From DASRJX01 sp035649235 (GTDB taxonomy: Bacteria > Acidobacteriota > Polarisedimenticolia > Gp22-AA2), in the NCBI GenBank assembly GCA_035649235.1, contig DASRJX010000133.1:1-35804 (forward strand): DNA of 35,804 nt, given 5' to 3'. The notes beneath the pieces were generated by a model, which saw only the letters and a program-made list of their open reading frames with translations, had not been told where the DNA came from and made no database searches. Positions 1 to 8,427 of this stretch are shown here, in pieces (position 1 is the first letter of the stretch; each line of letters begins with the position of its first letter). The translations under genes were made by a program, and so were the position numbers.

Positions 1-414
<414 letters not shown>

Positions 415-1080
415 GTGAGCCGTCCGGTCCGCCTTCTGCTCTTCGGAGCCCCGGGGGTCGGGAAGGGGACGCAGGCCGCCGCGCTTCAGGCGCGGTGCCG
501 GGTGCCGCATCTCTCGACCGGGGACATGCTGCGCGCGGCGATCAGGGAGGGCACGCCGCTCGGGCTCCAGGCGAAGTCGGTCGTGGAGCGGGGAGGGCTG
601 GTGCCGGACACCCTGATCAGCGCCATGATGGAGGAGCGCCTGCAGGCGGAAGACGTGAACGGAGGCTTCATCCTGGACGGGTTCCCCAGGACGATGGCCC
701 AGGCCGAGTCCCTGGATCGCGTCCTGGCCGGCCGGGGAATCGCCATCGACAGGGTGATCAACCTGGCGGTTCCGGAGGAGGAGATCGCGGACCGGCTGAC
801 GGGACGACGGTCCTGCGCGCGGTGCGGGGCGAACTTTCACGTCCGCTTCAAGCCGCCGCGCAGGGACGGTGTGTGTGATTCTTGCGGCGGACCTCTGTCG
901 CAGCGCGCGGACGACGCCCTGGACGTCATCCAGGCGAGGCTGCGCGTCTATGGGGAGCAGACGGCGCCGCTCCTCGATCACTATCGGCGGCAGGGCGTGC
1001 TGGCGGACGTGGACGGGCGGGGCGCTCAGGACGAGGTGACGGAGCGCATCGTGCGGATCCTGGAGTGTTCGGGGGAGTGA
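415..1080 (+). CDS. adk: Adenylate kinase, long-LID zinc form
   Basis: Adenylate kinase (221 aa) catalyses ATP + AMP = 2 ADP in the cytoplasm. The P-loop GAPGVGKGT lies at residues 11-19, followed by the AMP-binding STGDMLR and the LDGFPRT motif. The LID domain is the long form and carries four cysteines as CxxC...CxxC (SCARCG and CDSCGG), the zinc-binding type seen in many Gram-positives and several other phyla. The GTG start directly follows the secY stop. A GAAAGGAG-like stretch lies about 25 nt upstream, so coupling to secY is the likelier initiation route. The stop TGA overlaps the GTG of map. Confidence 0.97.
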   Translation: MSRPVRLLLFGAPGVGKGTQAAALQARCRVPHLSTGDMLRAAIREGTPLGLQAKSVVERGGLVPDTLISAMMEERLQAEDVNGGFILDGFPRTMAQAESLDRVLAGRGIAIDRVINLAVPEEEIADRLTGRRSCARCGANFHVRFKPPRRDGVCDSCGGPLSQRADDALDVIQARLRVYGEQTAPLLDHYRRQGVLADVDGRGAQDEVTERIVRILECSGE

Positions 1081-1838
1081 TCATCTACAAGTCGCGCGAC
1101 GAGATGGAGATCATGGATCGCTGCAACCGCATCGTGACCCGGATCCTGGGGGCGCTGGTCCATCAGGTGGAGCCCGGGGTGACGACCATGGATCTCGACC
1201 AGACGGCGGAGACGATGTGCCGCGAGGCGGGCGTGCGGCCGGCCTTCAAAGGGTACCGGGGGTATCCCTGCGTCCTGTGCGCCTCGGTGAACGACGAGGT
1301 CATCCACGGCATCCCTTCAGCGCGCCGGGTGATCCGCGAGGGGGACATCATCGGGCTCGATTTCGGCGTGGTCCTCGAGGGATACTATGGCGACGGCGCG
1401 GTGACCGTCCCCGTCGGGGCGGTGTCCGGGGACGCCACGAACCTCATGCGGGTGACGCGCGAGGCGCTCTATCTGGGCGTGGACGCCGCGCGGCCCGGCA
1501 ATCGGCTGTCGGACATCTCGGCCGCCGTGCAGCGGCATGTCGAGGCGGCCGGCTACTCCGTGGTGCGCGATTTCGTGGGGCACGGCATCGGGACGGCCCT
1601 GCACGAGGACCCTCAGGTGCCGAACTACGGGCCCGCGGGGAACGGACCTTTGCTGAAGGAGGGGCTCGTGCTGGCGATCGAGCCGATGGTCAACATGGGC
1701 TCGCCGGGCGTGCGGATCTGCGACGATGGGTGGACGGCCAAGACGCTCGACGGGTCGCTGTCGGCGCATTTCGAGCGCTCGGTCGCGATCACGTCGGATG
1801 GCCCCTGGCTCCTGGGAGGAGATGCCGAGGTTGTCTAG
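1077..1838 (+). CDS. map: Methionine aminopeptidase, type I
   Basis: Removes the initiator methionine from nascent proteins (253 aa). The pita-bread fold motifs are present in order: substrate histidine in VIHGIP, the metal-ligand aspartates in GLDFG and YYGDG, the GHGIG histidine, the EPM glutamate and the last glutamate in HFERSVA. I chose the GTG at 1077 because it overlaps the adk stop (GTGA), has GGGGGAG just upstream and gives a protein of family length. The frame is open further upstream, but that part is antisense-like residue content inside adk. It continues the secY-adk-map-infA order. Confidence 0.96.
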   Translation: MIIYKSRDEMEIMDRCNRIVTRILGALVHQVEPGVTTMDLDQTAETMCREAGVRPAFKGYRGYPCVLCASVNDEVIHGIPSARRVIREGDIIGLDFGVVLEGYYGDGAVTVPVGAVSGDATNLMRVTREALYLGVDAARPGNRLSDISAAVQRHVEAAGYSVVRDFVGHGIGTALHEDPQVPNYGPAGNGPLLKEGLVLAIEPMVNMGSPGVRICDDGWTAKTLDGSLSAHFERSVAITSDGPWLLGGDAEVV

Positions 1839-1841
1839 GTC

Positions 1842-2057
1842 GTGAAGGAAGAGGCGATCCAGGTCGAGGCGACAGTCGTCGAGCCGCTGCCGAACGCGAT
1901 GTTTCGCGTGGCGCTGGACAACAAGCACGAGGTCCTGGCCCACATCTCGGGGAAGATGCGGAAGAACTTCATCCGGATCCTGACGGGCGACCGCGTGCTG
2001 GTGGAGTTGTCGCCCTACGACCTGTCGCGGGGCCGGATCGTTTACAGGTTCAAGTAG
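1842..2057 (+). CDS. infA: Translation initiation factor IF-1
   Basis: A 71-aa S1/OB-fold protein that binds the ribosomal A site during initiation. Family features are VEPLPNAMFRVALDN, the HISGKMRKNFIRILTGDRV core and the YDLSRGRIVYRFK end. The start is GTG, three nucleotides after the map stop, with a GGAGGAGATG-type purine stretch inside the map 3' end as ribosome-binding site. Its place between map and rpmJ is the usual one in the spc/alpha region. Confidence 0.97.
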   Translation: MKEEAIQVEATVVEPLPNAMFRVALDNKHEVLAHISGKMRKNFIRILTGDRVLVELSPYDLSRGRIVYRFK

Positions 2058-2078
2058 CAACAGAGAGGCAAGAGGCGC

Positions 2079-2192
2079 ATGAAGGTCCGGGCATCGGTCA
2101 GGAAGATCTGTGACAAGTGCAAGGTGATCAAGAGGCGCGGCGTCGTGCGCGTCATCTGCGGCAACCCGAAGCACAAGCAGCGTCAGGGATAG
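2079..2192 (+). CDS. rpmJ: 50S ribosomal protein L36 (bL36)
   Basis: A 37-residue protein read directly from the sequence: ATG at 2079 and TAG at 2190. It begins MKVRASVRKICDKCK and ends NPKHKQRQG. It is the zinc-ribbon (C+) form, with ligands C11, C14, C27 and H32. It sits in the canonical slot between infA and rpsM. The stop codon overlaps the AGGAGGAG ribosome-binding site of rpsM, which suggests coupled translation. Confidence 0.97.
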   Translation: MKVRASVRKICDKCKVIKRRGVVRVICGNPKHKQRQG

Positions 2193-2202
2193 GAGGAGTC
2201 AG

Positions 2203-2592
2203 GTGGCCCGCATCGCAGGCGTGGATCTGCAGCAAGGCAAGAGGGTCGAGGTTGCGCTGACATACATCTTCGGCATCGGCAAGTCCCGCAGCAACCGCAT
2301 CCTCGGCAAGGCGAGGGTGGACAAGAACATCAAGGTCAAGGACCTCTCCGAGGACGAGGTGCGGCGCATCCGGGACGTCATCCAGGAGGAAGGTCAGGTC
2401 GAAGGGGATCTGCGCAAGAACGTGCAGATGGACATCAAGCGGCTCATCGACATCGGCTCCTACCGTGGCAACCGGCACCGCAGGAACCTCCCGGTGCGGG
2501 GCCAGAGGACGCACACGAACGCCAGGACCCGCAAAGGGCCGCGCAAGACGGTTGCGGGAAAGAAGAAGGCCCCGGTCGGTAAGAAGGGCTAA
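2203..2592 (+). CDS. rpsM: 30S ribosomal protein S13 (uS13)
   Basis: A small-subunit head protein (129 aa) contacting the P-site tRNA and bridging to the large subunit. It starts MARIAGVDLQ and contains the helix-two-turn-helix region YIFGIGKSRSNRIL and the conserved RGNRHRRNLPVRGQRTHTNARTRKG block. The C-terminal tail is lysine-rich. The GTG start has AGGAGGAG four to five nucleotides upstream, overlapping the rpmJ stop. It is the first ribosomal gene of the alpha operon order S13-S11-S4-alpha-L17. Confidence 0.98.
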   Translation: MARIAGVDLQQGKRVEVALTYIFGIGKSRSNRILGKARVDKNIKVKDLSEDEVRRIRDVIQEEGQVEGDLRKNVQMDIKRLIDIGSYRGNRHRRNLPVRGQRTHTNARTRKGPRKTVAGKKKAPVGKKG

Positions 2593-2610
2593 ACGAGGAG
2601 CGCGAAGCTG

Positions 2611-3120
2611 ATGGCTGATCCCACGACGAAGGACGACGAAGCGGGCGGAGACGCCGCACCCGCGAAGGCGCCGAAGCCGCCCAAGAGCGCGAAAGAGCCG
2701 AAGGACGCGGCCCCGGCGGCGGGGGAGGAGTCTGCAGCGCCGAAGAAGGCCGGCAAGAAGAAGGAGAAGAAGGTCGTGCCGTTCGCCGTGGCCCACGTCC
2801 ACGCGAGCTTCAACAACACCGTCATCACCATCTGCGACCAGTCTGGAAACGTGCTGTCCTGGTCCTCGGCGGGGTGCGTGGGTTTCAAGGGATCGCGGAA
2901 GGGGACGCCGTTCGCCGCGCAGCTCGCGGCGCAGGCGGCGGGCAACGCCGCTCGCGAGCACGGCGTCAGGCAGCTGGAAGTGCGCATCAAGGGCCCCGGT
3001 GCCGGACGTGAGTCCTCGGTCCGGGCGCTCCAATCGATCGGGCTCGAGGTCAAGACCATCAAAGACGTGACGCCGATACCGCACAACGGCTGCCGGGCGC
3101 CCAAGCGCCGGCGCGTCTGA
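2611..3120 (+). CDS. rpsK: 30S ribosomal protein S11 (uS11) with long N-terminal extension
   Basis: A platform protein near the E site and anti-Shine-Dalgarno region. The core starts near residue 55 with KVVPFAVAHVHASFNNTVIT and ends with IPHNGCRAPKRRRV, as in all S11 proteins. It is 169 aa against a usual length of about 129. The excess is an N-terminal stretch of about 40 residues made almost entirely of A, P, K, E, D and G, probably disordered. The ATG at 2611 has an ACGAGGAG site 12 nt upstream. No other in-frame ATG or GTG occurs before the core with as good a site, so the extension is likely real. Confidence 0.96.
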   Translation: MADPTTKDDEAGGDAAPAKAPKPPKSAKEPKDAAPAAGEESAAPKKAGKKKEKKVVPFAVAHVHASFNNTVITICDQSGNVLSWSSAGCVGFKGSRKGTPFAAQLAAQAAGNAAREHGVRQLEVRIKGPGAGRESSVRALQSIGLEVKTIKDVTPIPHNGCRAPKRRRV

Positions 3121-3135
3121 GAGCGAGGAGACGAC

Positions 3136-3762
3136 GTGGCCAGGATTCGCAAGACCGTCTGCCGGCTGTGCCGGCGCGAAGGGATGAAGCTGTTCCTGAA
3201 GGGTACCCGGTGCTTCACCGAGAAGTGCGCGGTCGAGAAGCGCAACTTCCCCCCCGGACAGCACGGCAAGCGCCGCGTGAAGATGCAGGGATACGGCGTG
3301 CAGCTGCGCGAGAAGCAGAAGGTCAAGAGGGTCTACGGGGTCCTCGAGAACCAGTTCCGACTGACCTTCCAGGAGGCGGCGCGACGGAAGGGCGTCACTG
3401 GCGAGATGCTCCTGCAGAGCCTGGAGCGGCGCCTCGATAACGTCGTCTACCGCCTGGGCTTCGCCGCCTCGCGCCCCCAGGCCCGGCAGCTCGTCGCCCA
3501 CGGCCACGTGCGGGTCGACGGCCGCAAGGTCGACATCCCGTCCTTCCAGGTGAAGCCCGGCCAGATGATCGGCCTGAAGGAGAAGGCGGCCAAGAACGTG
3601 CAAGTCCAGGCCGCGATGCAGCTGGCGCGCGGCCGCGGCACCGCGCCCTGGCTCTCCGCCGATCCCGATGCCATGAAAGGCACTGTCAGCAGCCTGCCGC
3701 GCCGCGAGGAGATCACGCTGCCGATCCAGGAGCAGCTCATCGTCGAGCTCTACAGCAAGTAA
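3136..3762 (+). CDS. rpsD: 30S ribosomal protein S4 (uS4), zinc-binding form
   Basis: Primary 16S rRNA-binding assembly protein (208 aa). Near the N-terminus it has the zinc knuckle with C9, C12, C26 and C31, so it is the C+ form. The S4 RNA-binding domain follows (LERRLDNVVYRLGFAASRPQARQLVAHGHVRVDG), and it ends with QEQLIVELYSK. It starts at GTG with a GAGCGAGGAG site upstream. In other bacteria S4 is the translational repressor of this operon. Here rpsD lies between rpsK and rpoA in the standard order. Confidence 0.98.
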   Translation: MARIRKTVCRLCRREGMKLFLKGTRCFTEKCAVEKRNFPPGQHGKRRVKMQGYGVQLREKQKVKRVYGVLENQFRLTFQEAARRKGVTGEMLLQSLERRLDNVVYRLGFAASRPQARQLVAHGHVRVDGRKVDIPSFQVKPGQMIGLKEKAAKNVQVQAAMQLARGRGTAPWLSADPDAMKGTVSSLPRREEITLPIQEQLIVELYSK

Positions 3763-3767
3763 TCGCC

Positions 3768-3782
3768 CCCCGGCCTGCGGGG
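3768..3782 (+). other. Small intercistronic hairpin between rpsD and rpoA
   Basis: CCCCG-GCCTG-CGGGG forms a five-base-pair stem with a five-base loop just after the rpsD stop. The AGGAGGACC ribosome-binding site of rpoA lies 8 nt downstream. There is no T-tract, so it is not an intrinsic terminator. It could tune mRNA processing or rpoA translation, but a stem this short can also arise by chance at this GC content. Confidence 0.35.
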
Positions 3783-3804
3783 AGTTCCCGAGGAGGACCG
3801 TTCG

Positions 3805-4785
<981 letters not shown>

Positions 4786-4791
4786 CGAGCC

Positions 4792-5301
4792 ATGCGGCAC
4801 AACGTTGGCCTTCGGAAGCTGGGCCGCACGTCCAGCCACAGGAGGGCACTGCTCCGCAACCTGACGACATCGCTGTTCCGGCACGAGCGCATCCGGACCA
4901 CCCTGCCGAAGGCCAAGGAACTGCGCCCGTTCGCCGAGAAGCTGATCACTCTGGCCCGCCGGGACGACCTCCACGCGCGGCGGCTGGTCCTGCGGCAGGT
5001 GGACGACAAGGAGGTCGTCAAGAAGCTGTTCTCCACCCTCGGGCCGCGGTTCGCCGCGCGCCCGGGCGGCTACACGCGCACCCTGCGACTCGGTCCGCGC
5101 CAGGGGGATGGGGCCGAGATGGCGCTCATCGAGCTGGTCGGCAGCGAAGGGATGTTCAGGAAGCAGAAGGACGACCGCACTGCGAAAAAGGAGCGCCGCG
5201 ACAAAGCCGCCAAGGAGCGCGCCGAGGCGGCGTCTCCGGAAGCCTCCGCCGGGGGCCAGGAGCCAGAAGAAGACAAACCCGGCAAGGAAACGAAGGACTA
5301 G
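4792..5301 (+). CDS. rplQ: 50S ribosomal protein L17 (bL17) with charged C-terminal tail
   Basis: A large-subunit protein near the peptide exit tunnel. The canonical start MRHNVGLRKLGRTSSHRRALLRNL and the GGYTRTLRLGPRQGDGAEMALIELV block fill the first 120 residues. The protein is 169 aa. The last 45-50 residues are an extra, very charged tail (KKERRDKAAKERAEAA...) with no known domain. GAGGAG lies 9 nt before the ATG, inside the rpoA 3' end. It is the last gene of the ribosomal block and converges with the LPS operon after only 6 nt. Confidence 0.97.
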   Translation: MRHNVGLRKLGRTSSHRRALLRNLTTSLFRHERIRTTLPKAKELRPFAEKLITLARRDDLHARRLVLRQVDDKEVVKKLFSTLGPRFAARPGGYTRTLRLGPRQGDGAEMALIELVGSEGMFRKQKDDRTAKKERRDKAAKERAEAASPEASAGGQEPEEDKPGKETKD

Positions 5302-5307
5302 CGAGGG

Positions 5308-5820
5308 CTAGCGACGCCCCCGGCGCCGCGCACCCCCGATCCGGCGGATCAGCGCGGTGCTGGCGTGGCGCTTGGGATCCCCGGCAATCCGTACGCGCCC
5401 CCCGTAGGACTTCACCACCTTCCTCTCCGGAACCGTGCCGGGCGTATAGTCGGTGCCCTTGCAGTGCACGTCCGGCCGCAGCCGTCGCAGGACGGTGGCG
5501 ACCGTCCTGCCCCCGAACAGGACCACGAGGTCGACCCCCCGCACGGCCGCCACGAGGCGCGCGCGATCGCGCGCCGGGACGAGAGGGCGGCCCGCGCCCC
5601 GGAGTCGTCGGGCCGACCGGTCGTCGTTGAGAGCCACGACCAGAACGTCTCCGAGCCGCCGCGACGCCCCCAGATACCTCAGGTGGCCGACGTGCATCAG
5701 GTCGAAGAGCCCGTTGGCGAGAACGACGCGCGGCCGCCTCCCGGCCCGCCGCCGGAGGGCCTCCACGCGGCCCGCCGCGCGGGAGAGGCTCAGGATGGGC
5801 GCGCCGCGGCCCGTGCTCAC
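5308..5820 (-). CDS. rfaE2: D-glycero-beta-D-manno-heptose 1-phosphate adenylyltransferase (HldE C-domain type)
   Basis: A stand-alone nucleotidyltransferase (170 aa) that makes ADP-heptose from heptose 1-phosphate and ATP, the last step before epimerisation for LPS inner core. The family signature is clear: ANGLFDLMHVGHLRYL with the HxGH ATP-binding motif, then VVALNDD, GRPLVPARDRARL and CKGTDYTPGTVPE. In E. coli this domain is fused to the kinase as HldE; here the two are separate genes. The GTG start overlaps the kinase stop (GTGA). It is the last gene of the operon and converges with rplQ. The N-terminal about 25 residues precede the conserved domain and are arginine-rich. Confidence 0.93.
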   Translation of the reverse strand: MSTGRGAPILSLSRAAGRVEALRRRAGRRPRVVLANGLFDLMHVGHLRYLGASRRLGDVLVVALNDDRSARRLRGAGRPLVPARDRARLVAAVRGVDLVVLFGGRTVATVLRRLRPDVHCKGTDYTPGTVPERKVVKSYGGRVRIAGDPKRHASTALIRRIGGARRRGRR

Positions 5821-6851
5821 TCGAGGCGCAATCGTCCGTCGGGGTCCGGGTCGGCTCGAACCGCGTCCCGCAGTTCGTCGGGGAGGACGGTCGCGGTGCC
5901 CCGCTTCATGACCACCAGGCCTCCGGCATAGTTGGCCAAAAGGGCCGCCTCGAGAGGGCCGCTCCCGGAGAGCACCGCCAGTGTGAGGGTGGCGATCACG
6001 GTGTCCCCGGCCCCGGTGACGTCGGCGACCTCGTCGGTGCCGTAGACCGGAATGGCAGCCGTCTCACCGCGGCGCGTCGCCACCTGCATGCCGCGGCTTC
6101 CGACCGTCACCGCGACGGTATCCGCATCGAGCCGCTCGCGGAGCAGGAGGGCCGCCCGCCTCAGACGCTCCGGATTCTCGCCGACGCTCTCCCCCGCGAC
6201 CGCCTCGGCCTCCTGCAGGTTGGGCGTGGCGGCCGCCAGACCGCGGAACAGGCGCAGCTGGGAGCGCGAATCGACGAACAACGGCCGCTGCGCCGCGGCG
6301 CAGGCCTCCTGGAGCCGGGAGGCGTTGCCGGCGTGGACGAGCCCGAACGAGTAGTCGGAGACGAGCGTTCCCGCGCCGAGCGAGGCGAGCTCCCGGACGT
6401 GACCCAGGAGGGGCGCCGCCTCGCCGGCGGGGAGGCCCCCGCCGCGGTCGATGCGCACGATCTGCTGCTTGACGCTGTGCGCGCTGCCGGCCAGGATGCG
6501 CCGCTTGACGGGCGTCGCGTAGTCGGGATCGCGCCAGATCGCCTCGACCTCGGCGCCCGAGGCCCGCAGGAGATCCACGAGCTGCTCGCCAGCCTCGTCC
6601 GCGCCGACGCGTCCGACCACGATCGGCCGCCCTCCCAGGGTCGCGAGGTTGTGAACGGCGTTCGCGCCCCCGCCGGGGAGACGATCGGTGCGGACGTGGT
6701 CGAGAATCAGGACCGGCGCCTCGCGCGAGATGCGCCCGATGGCCCCGTACTCGAAGATGTCGAGCACCAGGTCGGCCACGACCAGGACCGGCACGCCCTC
6801 CATCCGGTCGATCGCCCGGAGCAGCCGATCGCGCAGGCCCGGGCCCGTCAT
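5817..6851 (-). CDS. rfaE1: D-glycero-beta-D-manno-heptose 7-phosphate kinase (HldE N-domain type, PfkB family)
   Basis: A PfkB/ribokinase-fold kinase (344 aa) that phosphorylates heptose 7-phosphate at C1. The family is shown by the substrate-binding GGGANAVHNLATLGG, GRVGADEAG and the PfkB signature DVTGAGDTVIATL near the C-terminus, with the catalytic Asp in GAGD. The ATG at 6851 (MTGPGLRD) overlaps the gmhB stop (ATGA). Open frame upstream of it runs through gmhB in another frame and lacks family residues, so I excluded it. Between gmhB and rfaE2 it completes the pathway to ADP-heptose except for gmhA and hldD, which are not in this window. Confidence 0.94.
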   Translation of the reverse strand: MTGPGLRDRLLRAIDRMEGVPVLVVADLVLDIFEYGAIGRISREAPVLILDHVRTDRLPGGGANAVHNLATLGGRPIVVGRVGADEAGEQLVDLLRASGAEVEAIWRDPDYATPVKRRILAGSAHSVKQQIVRIDRGGGLPAGEAAPLLGHVRELASLGAGTLVSDYSFGLVHAGNASRLQEACAAAQRPLFVDSRSQLRLFRGLAAATPNLQEAEAVAGESVGENPERLRRAALLLRERLDADTVAVTVGSRGMQVATRRGETAAIPVYGTDEVADVTGAGDTVIATLTLAVLSGSGPLEAALLANYAGGLVVMKRGTATVLPDELRDAVRADPDPDGRLRLE

Positions 6852-7447
6852 GCCGATTCTCCCGCCGCGGCGCGCCCCTCGTGTTCCAGGATCCAGCGGA
6901 CGCCCGCGAGGAGGTCGACCGCGGTGAAAAGCGGTGGCACCGTGAAGCGGTCCTTCTGGTGATCGACGAGTCCCCGTCCGTAGCCCGTCAGGACGTGAAC
7001 CACCCCGGCCCCCGCGGCGCCGCCCGCCGCGAGATCGACCAGGCTGTCGCCGACCATGTAGGACCGCGCCAGATCGATGTCGTGCTCCTCGGCGGCGCGG
7101 AGGAGCATGCCGGGCTTCGGCTTGCGGCAGCCGCAGTCCTGCCGGTAGGGAGGGGAGCCCTCGCGCGGGTGGTGGGGGCAATAGTAGATCGCGTCCAGCA
7201 GGCCCCCCGACGCCTCCACCCGGCCAGCGAGCTGCCGGTGCACCGCGTTCACGAGGTCCTCGTCGAAGAGCCCTCGCGCCACGCCCGACTGATTGGTGAC
7301 CACGATCGCGAGGTATCCGGCGCCATTGACGAGGCGGATCGCCTCTGCACTGTTGGGCAGGAGCCGGCTGCGCGACAGGTGGTTCACGTAGCCGACTTCC
7401 TCGCAGATGGTCCCGTCGCGGTCCATGAAGATCGCCCGCCGGCTCAA
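6848..7447 (-). CDS. gmhB: D-glycero-beta-D-manno-heptose 1,7-bisphosphate 7-phosphatase
   Basis: A HAD-superfamily phosphatase (199 aa) removing the 7-phosphate of heptose bisphosphate. Visible motifs are FMDRDGT (nucleophile and acid Asp), TNQSG, the zinc loop CPHHP...CGCRKPKPG, and MVGDSLVD. The zinc loop separates GmhB/HisB-type from other HADs, and the heptose kinase neighbours fix the heptose assignment over histidinol phosphatase. The start is TTG at 7447, overlapping the acyltransferase stop (TTGA). The first ATG, eight residues in, would cut off the first beta-strand, so I prefer the TTG. Confidence 0.93.
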   Translation of the reverse strand: MSRRAIFMDRDGTICEEVGYVNHLSRSRLLPNSAEAIRLVNGAGYLAIVVTNQSGVARGLFDEDLVNAVHRQLAGRVEASGGLLDAIYYCPHHPREGSPPYRQDCGCRKPKPGMLLRAAEEHDIDLARSYMVGDSLVDLAAGGAAGAGVVHVLTGYGRGLVDHQKDRFTVPPLFTAVDLLAGVRWILEHEGRAAAGESA

Positions 7448-8427
7448 GCGCGGGCCTCCCGACCCCCGGCGATGTGGCCGGCCTGCTGGCCGGCGCCCAC
7501 GACCTGATCAGCCTCTCCGGCGGCCCGACCGCGCGGCTGCGTGCGCCAGCGATCGTGCATCCACAGCCAGCAGTCCGGGTGGCGGCGGATCTCCTCCTCG
7601 AGGAGGGACGTGCAGGCCTGCGTCAGGGCGCGAATGTCCTCCTCGAGAGCGCCCGTCGGGGCCGGCAGGATCGCGGGGCGGTAGCTGATGCCGAGCCGTC
7701 CGTCGGGCAGGAAGCGCGAGAAGACGGGCACCATCGGCGCCCCGCTGCGCAGGGCCAGGGTCGCCAGGGCGGGCGTGGTCGAAGCCTTGCGGCCGAAGAA
7801 GTCGATGAAGATCCCTCCGTCGCCGCGCACGTTCTGGTCGATCAGGATGGCGACCGCCCGTTTCCCCCGGAGGGCCCTGAGGATGGCGGGGGCCGCGTTC
7901 CGCTTCGAGAGGATCGTGTTCCCAGATAGGCCCCGCAGGCGCGCGAAGTAGCGATCGTACCAGGGGTTCCTCATGGGGCTCACCACCATGGTCATCGGCA
8001 CACCGAGGAGCGGCTGGAGCAGCGCCACCAGCTCCCAATGGCCGTAGTGGCCGGAGAAGACGAGCACGCCGCGTCCAAGGGCGGCTGCGGCGCGCAGGTG
8101 CTCTTCACCTTCGACGCACGCCACGTGGGCGAGGGGCACCTTCAGGTGACGCGCGAAGAGCGGAGCGTCGGAGGCGATCATGCCGAGATGGCCGAACGAG
8201 GCCCGCGCCAGCGTCCTCCGGCTCTCCGCGTCGAGCCTGTCGCCAAAAGCCGCGGCGATGTTCTGCAGGGCGACCCGGCGATGCCGGGCCGAGAGCCGGA
8301 AGAACAGCAGGCCGAGCCGGCGTCCCAACGAGCGGGCGGATCGCGTCGGGAGCAGGGCGAGAGCTTCGAGGAGGGCGCGTCCGGCCAGGTATCCCGCCCT
8401 CTGCGCGAACGACACGCGTGGCCTCAT
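7444..8427 (-). CDS. Lipid A biosynthesis acyltransferase (LpxL/HtrB family)
   Basis: An inner-membrane acyltransferase (327 aa) that adds secondary acyl chains to lipid A. The catalytic HxxxxE box is GHYGHWE near residue 126. Also present are SPMRNPWYDRYF, ILIDQNVRGDGGIFIDFFGR and the C-terminal WLWMHDRW block, all typical of the LpxL/LpxM group. An N-terminal hydrophobic stretch (LALLPTRSARSLGRRLGLLFF) is the likely membrane anchor. The last about 25 residues after WMHDRW are not conserved. LpxL and LpxM cannot be separated by eye. The ATG overlaps the lpxK stop by 4 nt. Confidence 0.92.
   Translation of the reverse strand: MRPRVSFAQRAGYLAGRALLEALALLPTRSARSLGRRLGLLFFRLSARHRRVALQNIAAAFGDRLDAESRRTLARASFGHLGMIASDAPLFARHLKVPLAHVACVEGEEHLRAAAALGRGVLVFSGHYGHWELVALLQPLLGVPMTMVVSPMRNPWYDRYFARLRGLSGNTILSKRNAAPAILRALRGKRAVAILIDQNVRGDGGIFIDFFGRKASTTPALATLALRSGAPMVPVFSRFLPDGRLGISYRPAILPAPTGALEEDIRALTQACTSLLEEEIRRHPDCWLWMHDRWRTQPRGRAAGEADQVVGAGQQAGHIAGGREARA

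Noticed and set aside
5298..5314. Direct repeat CTAGCGA between rplQ and rfaE2 as an attachment site
   Set aside because: Seven bases repeated 10 nt apart at two stop codons, with no integrase or mobile gene nearby.
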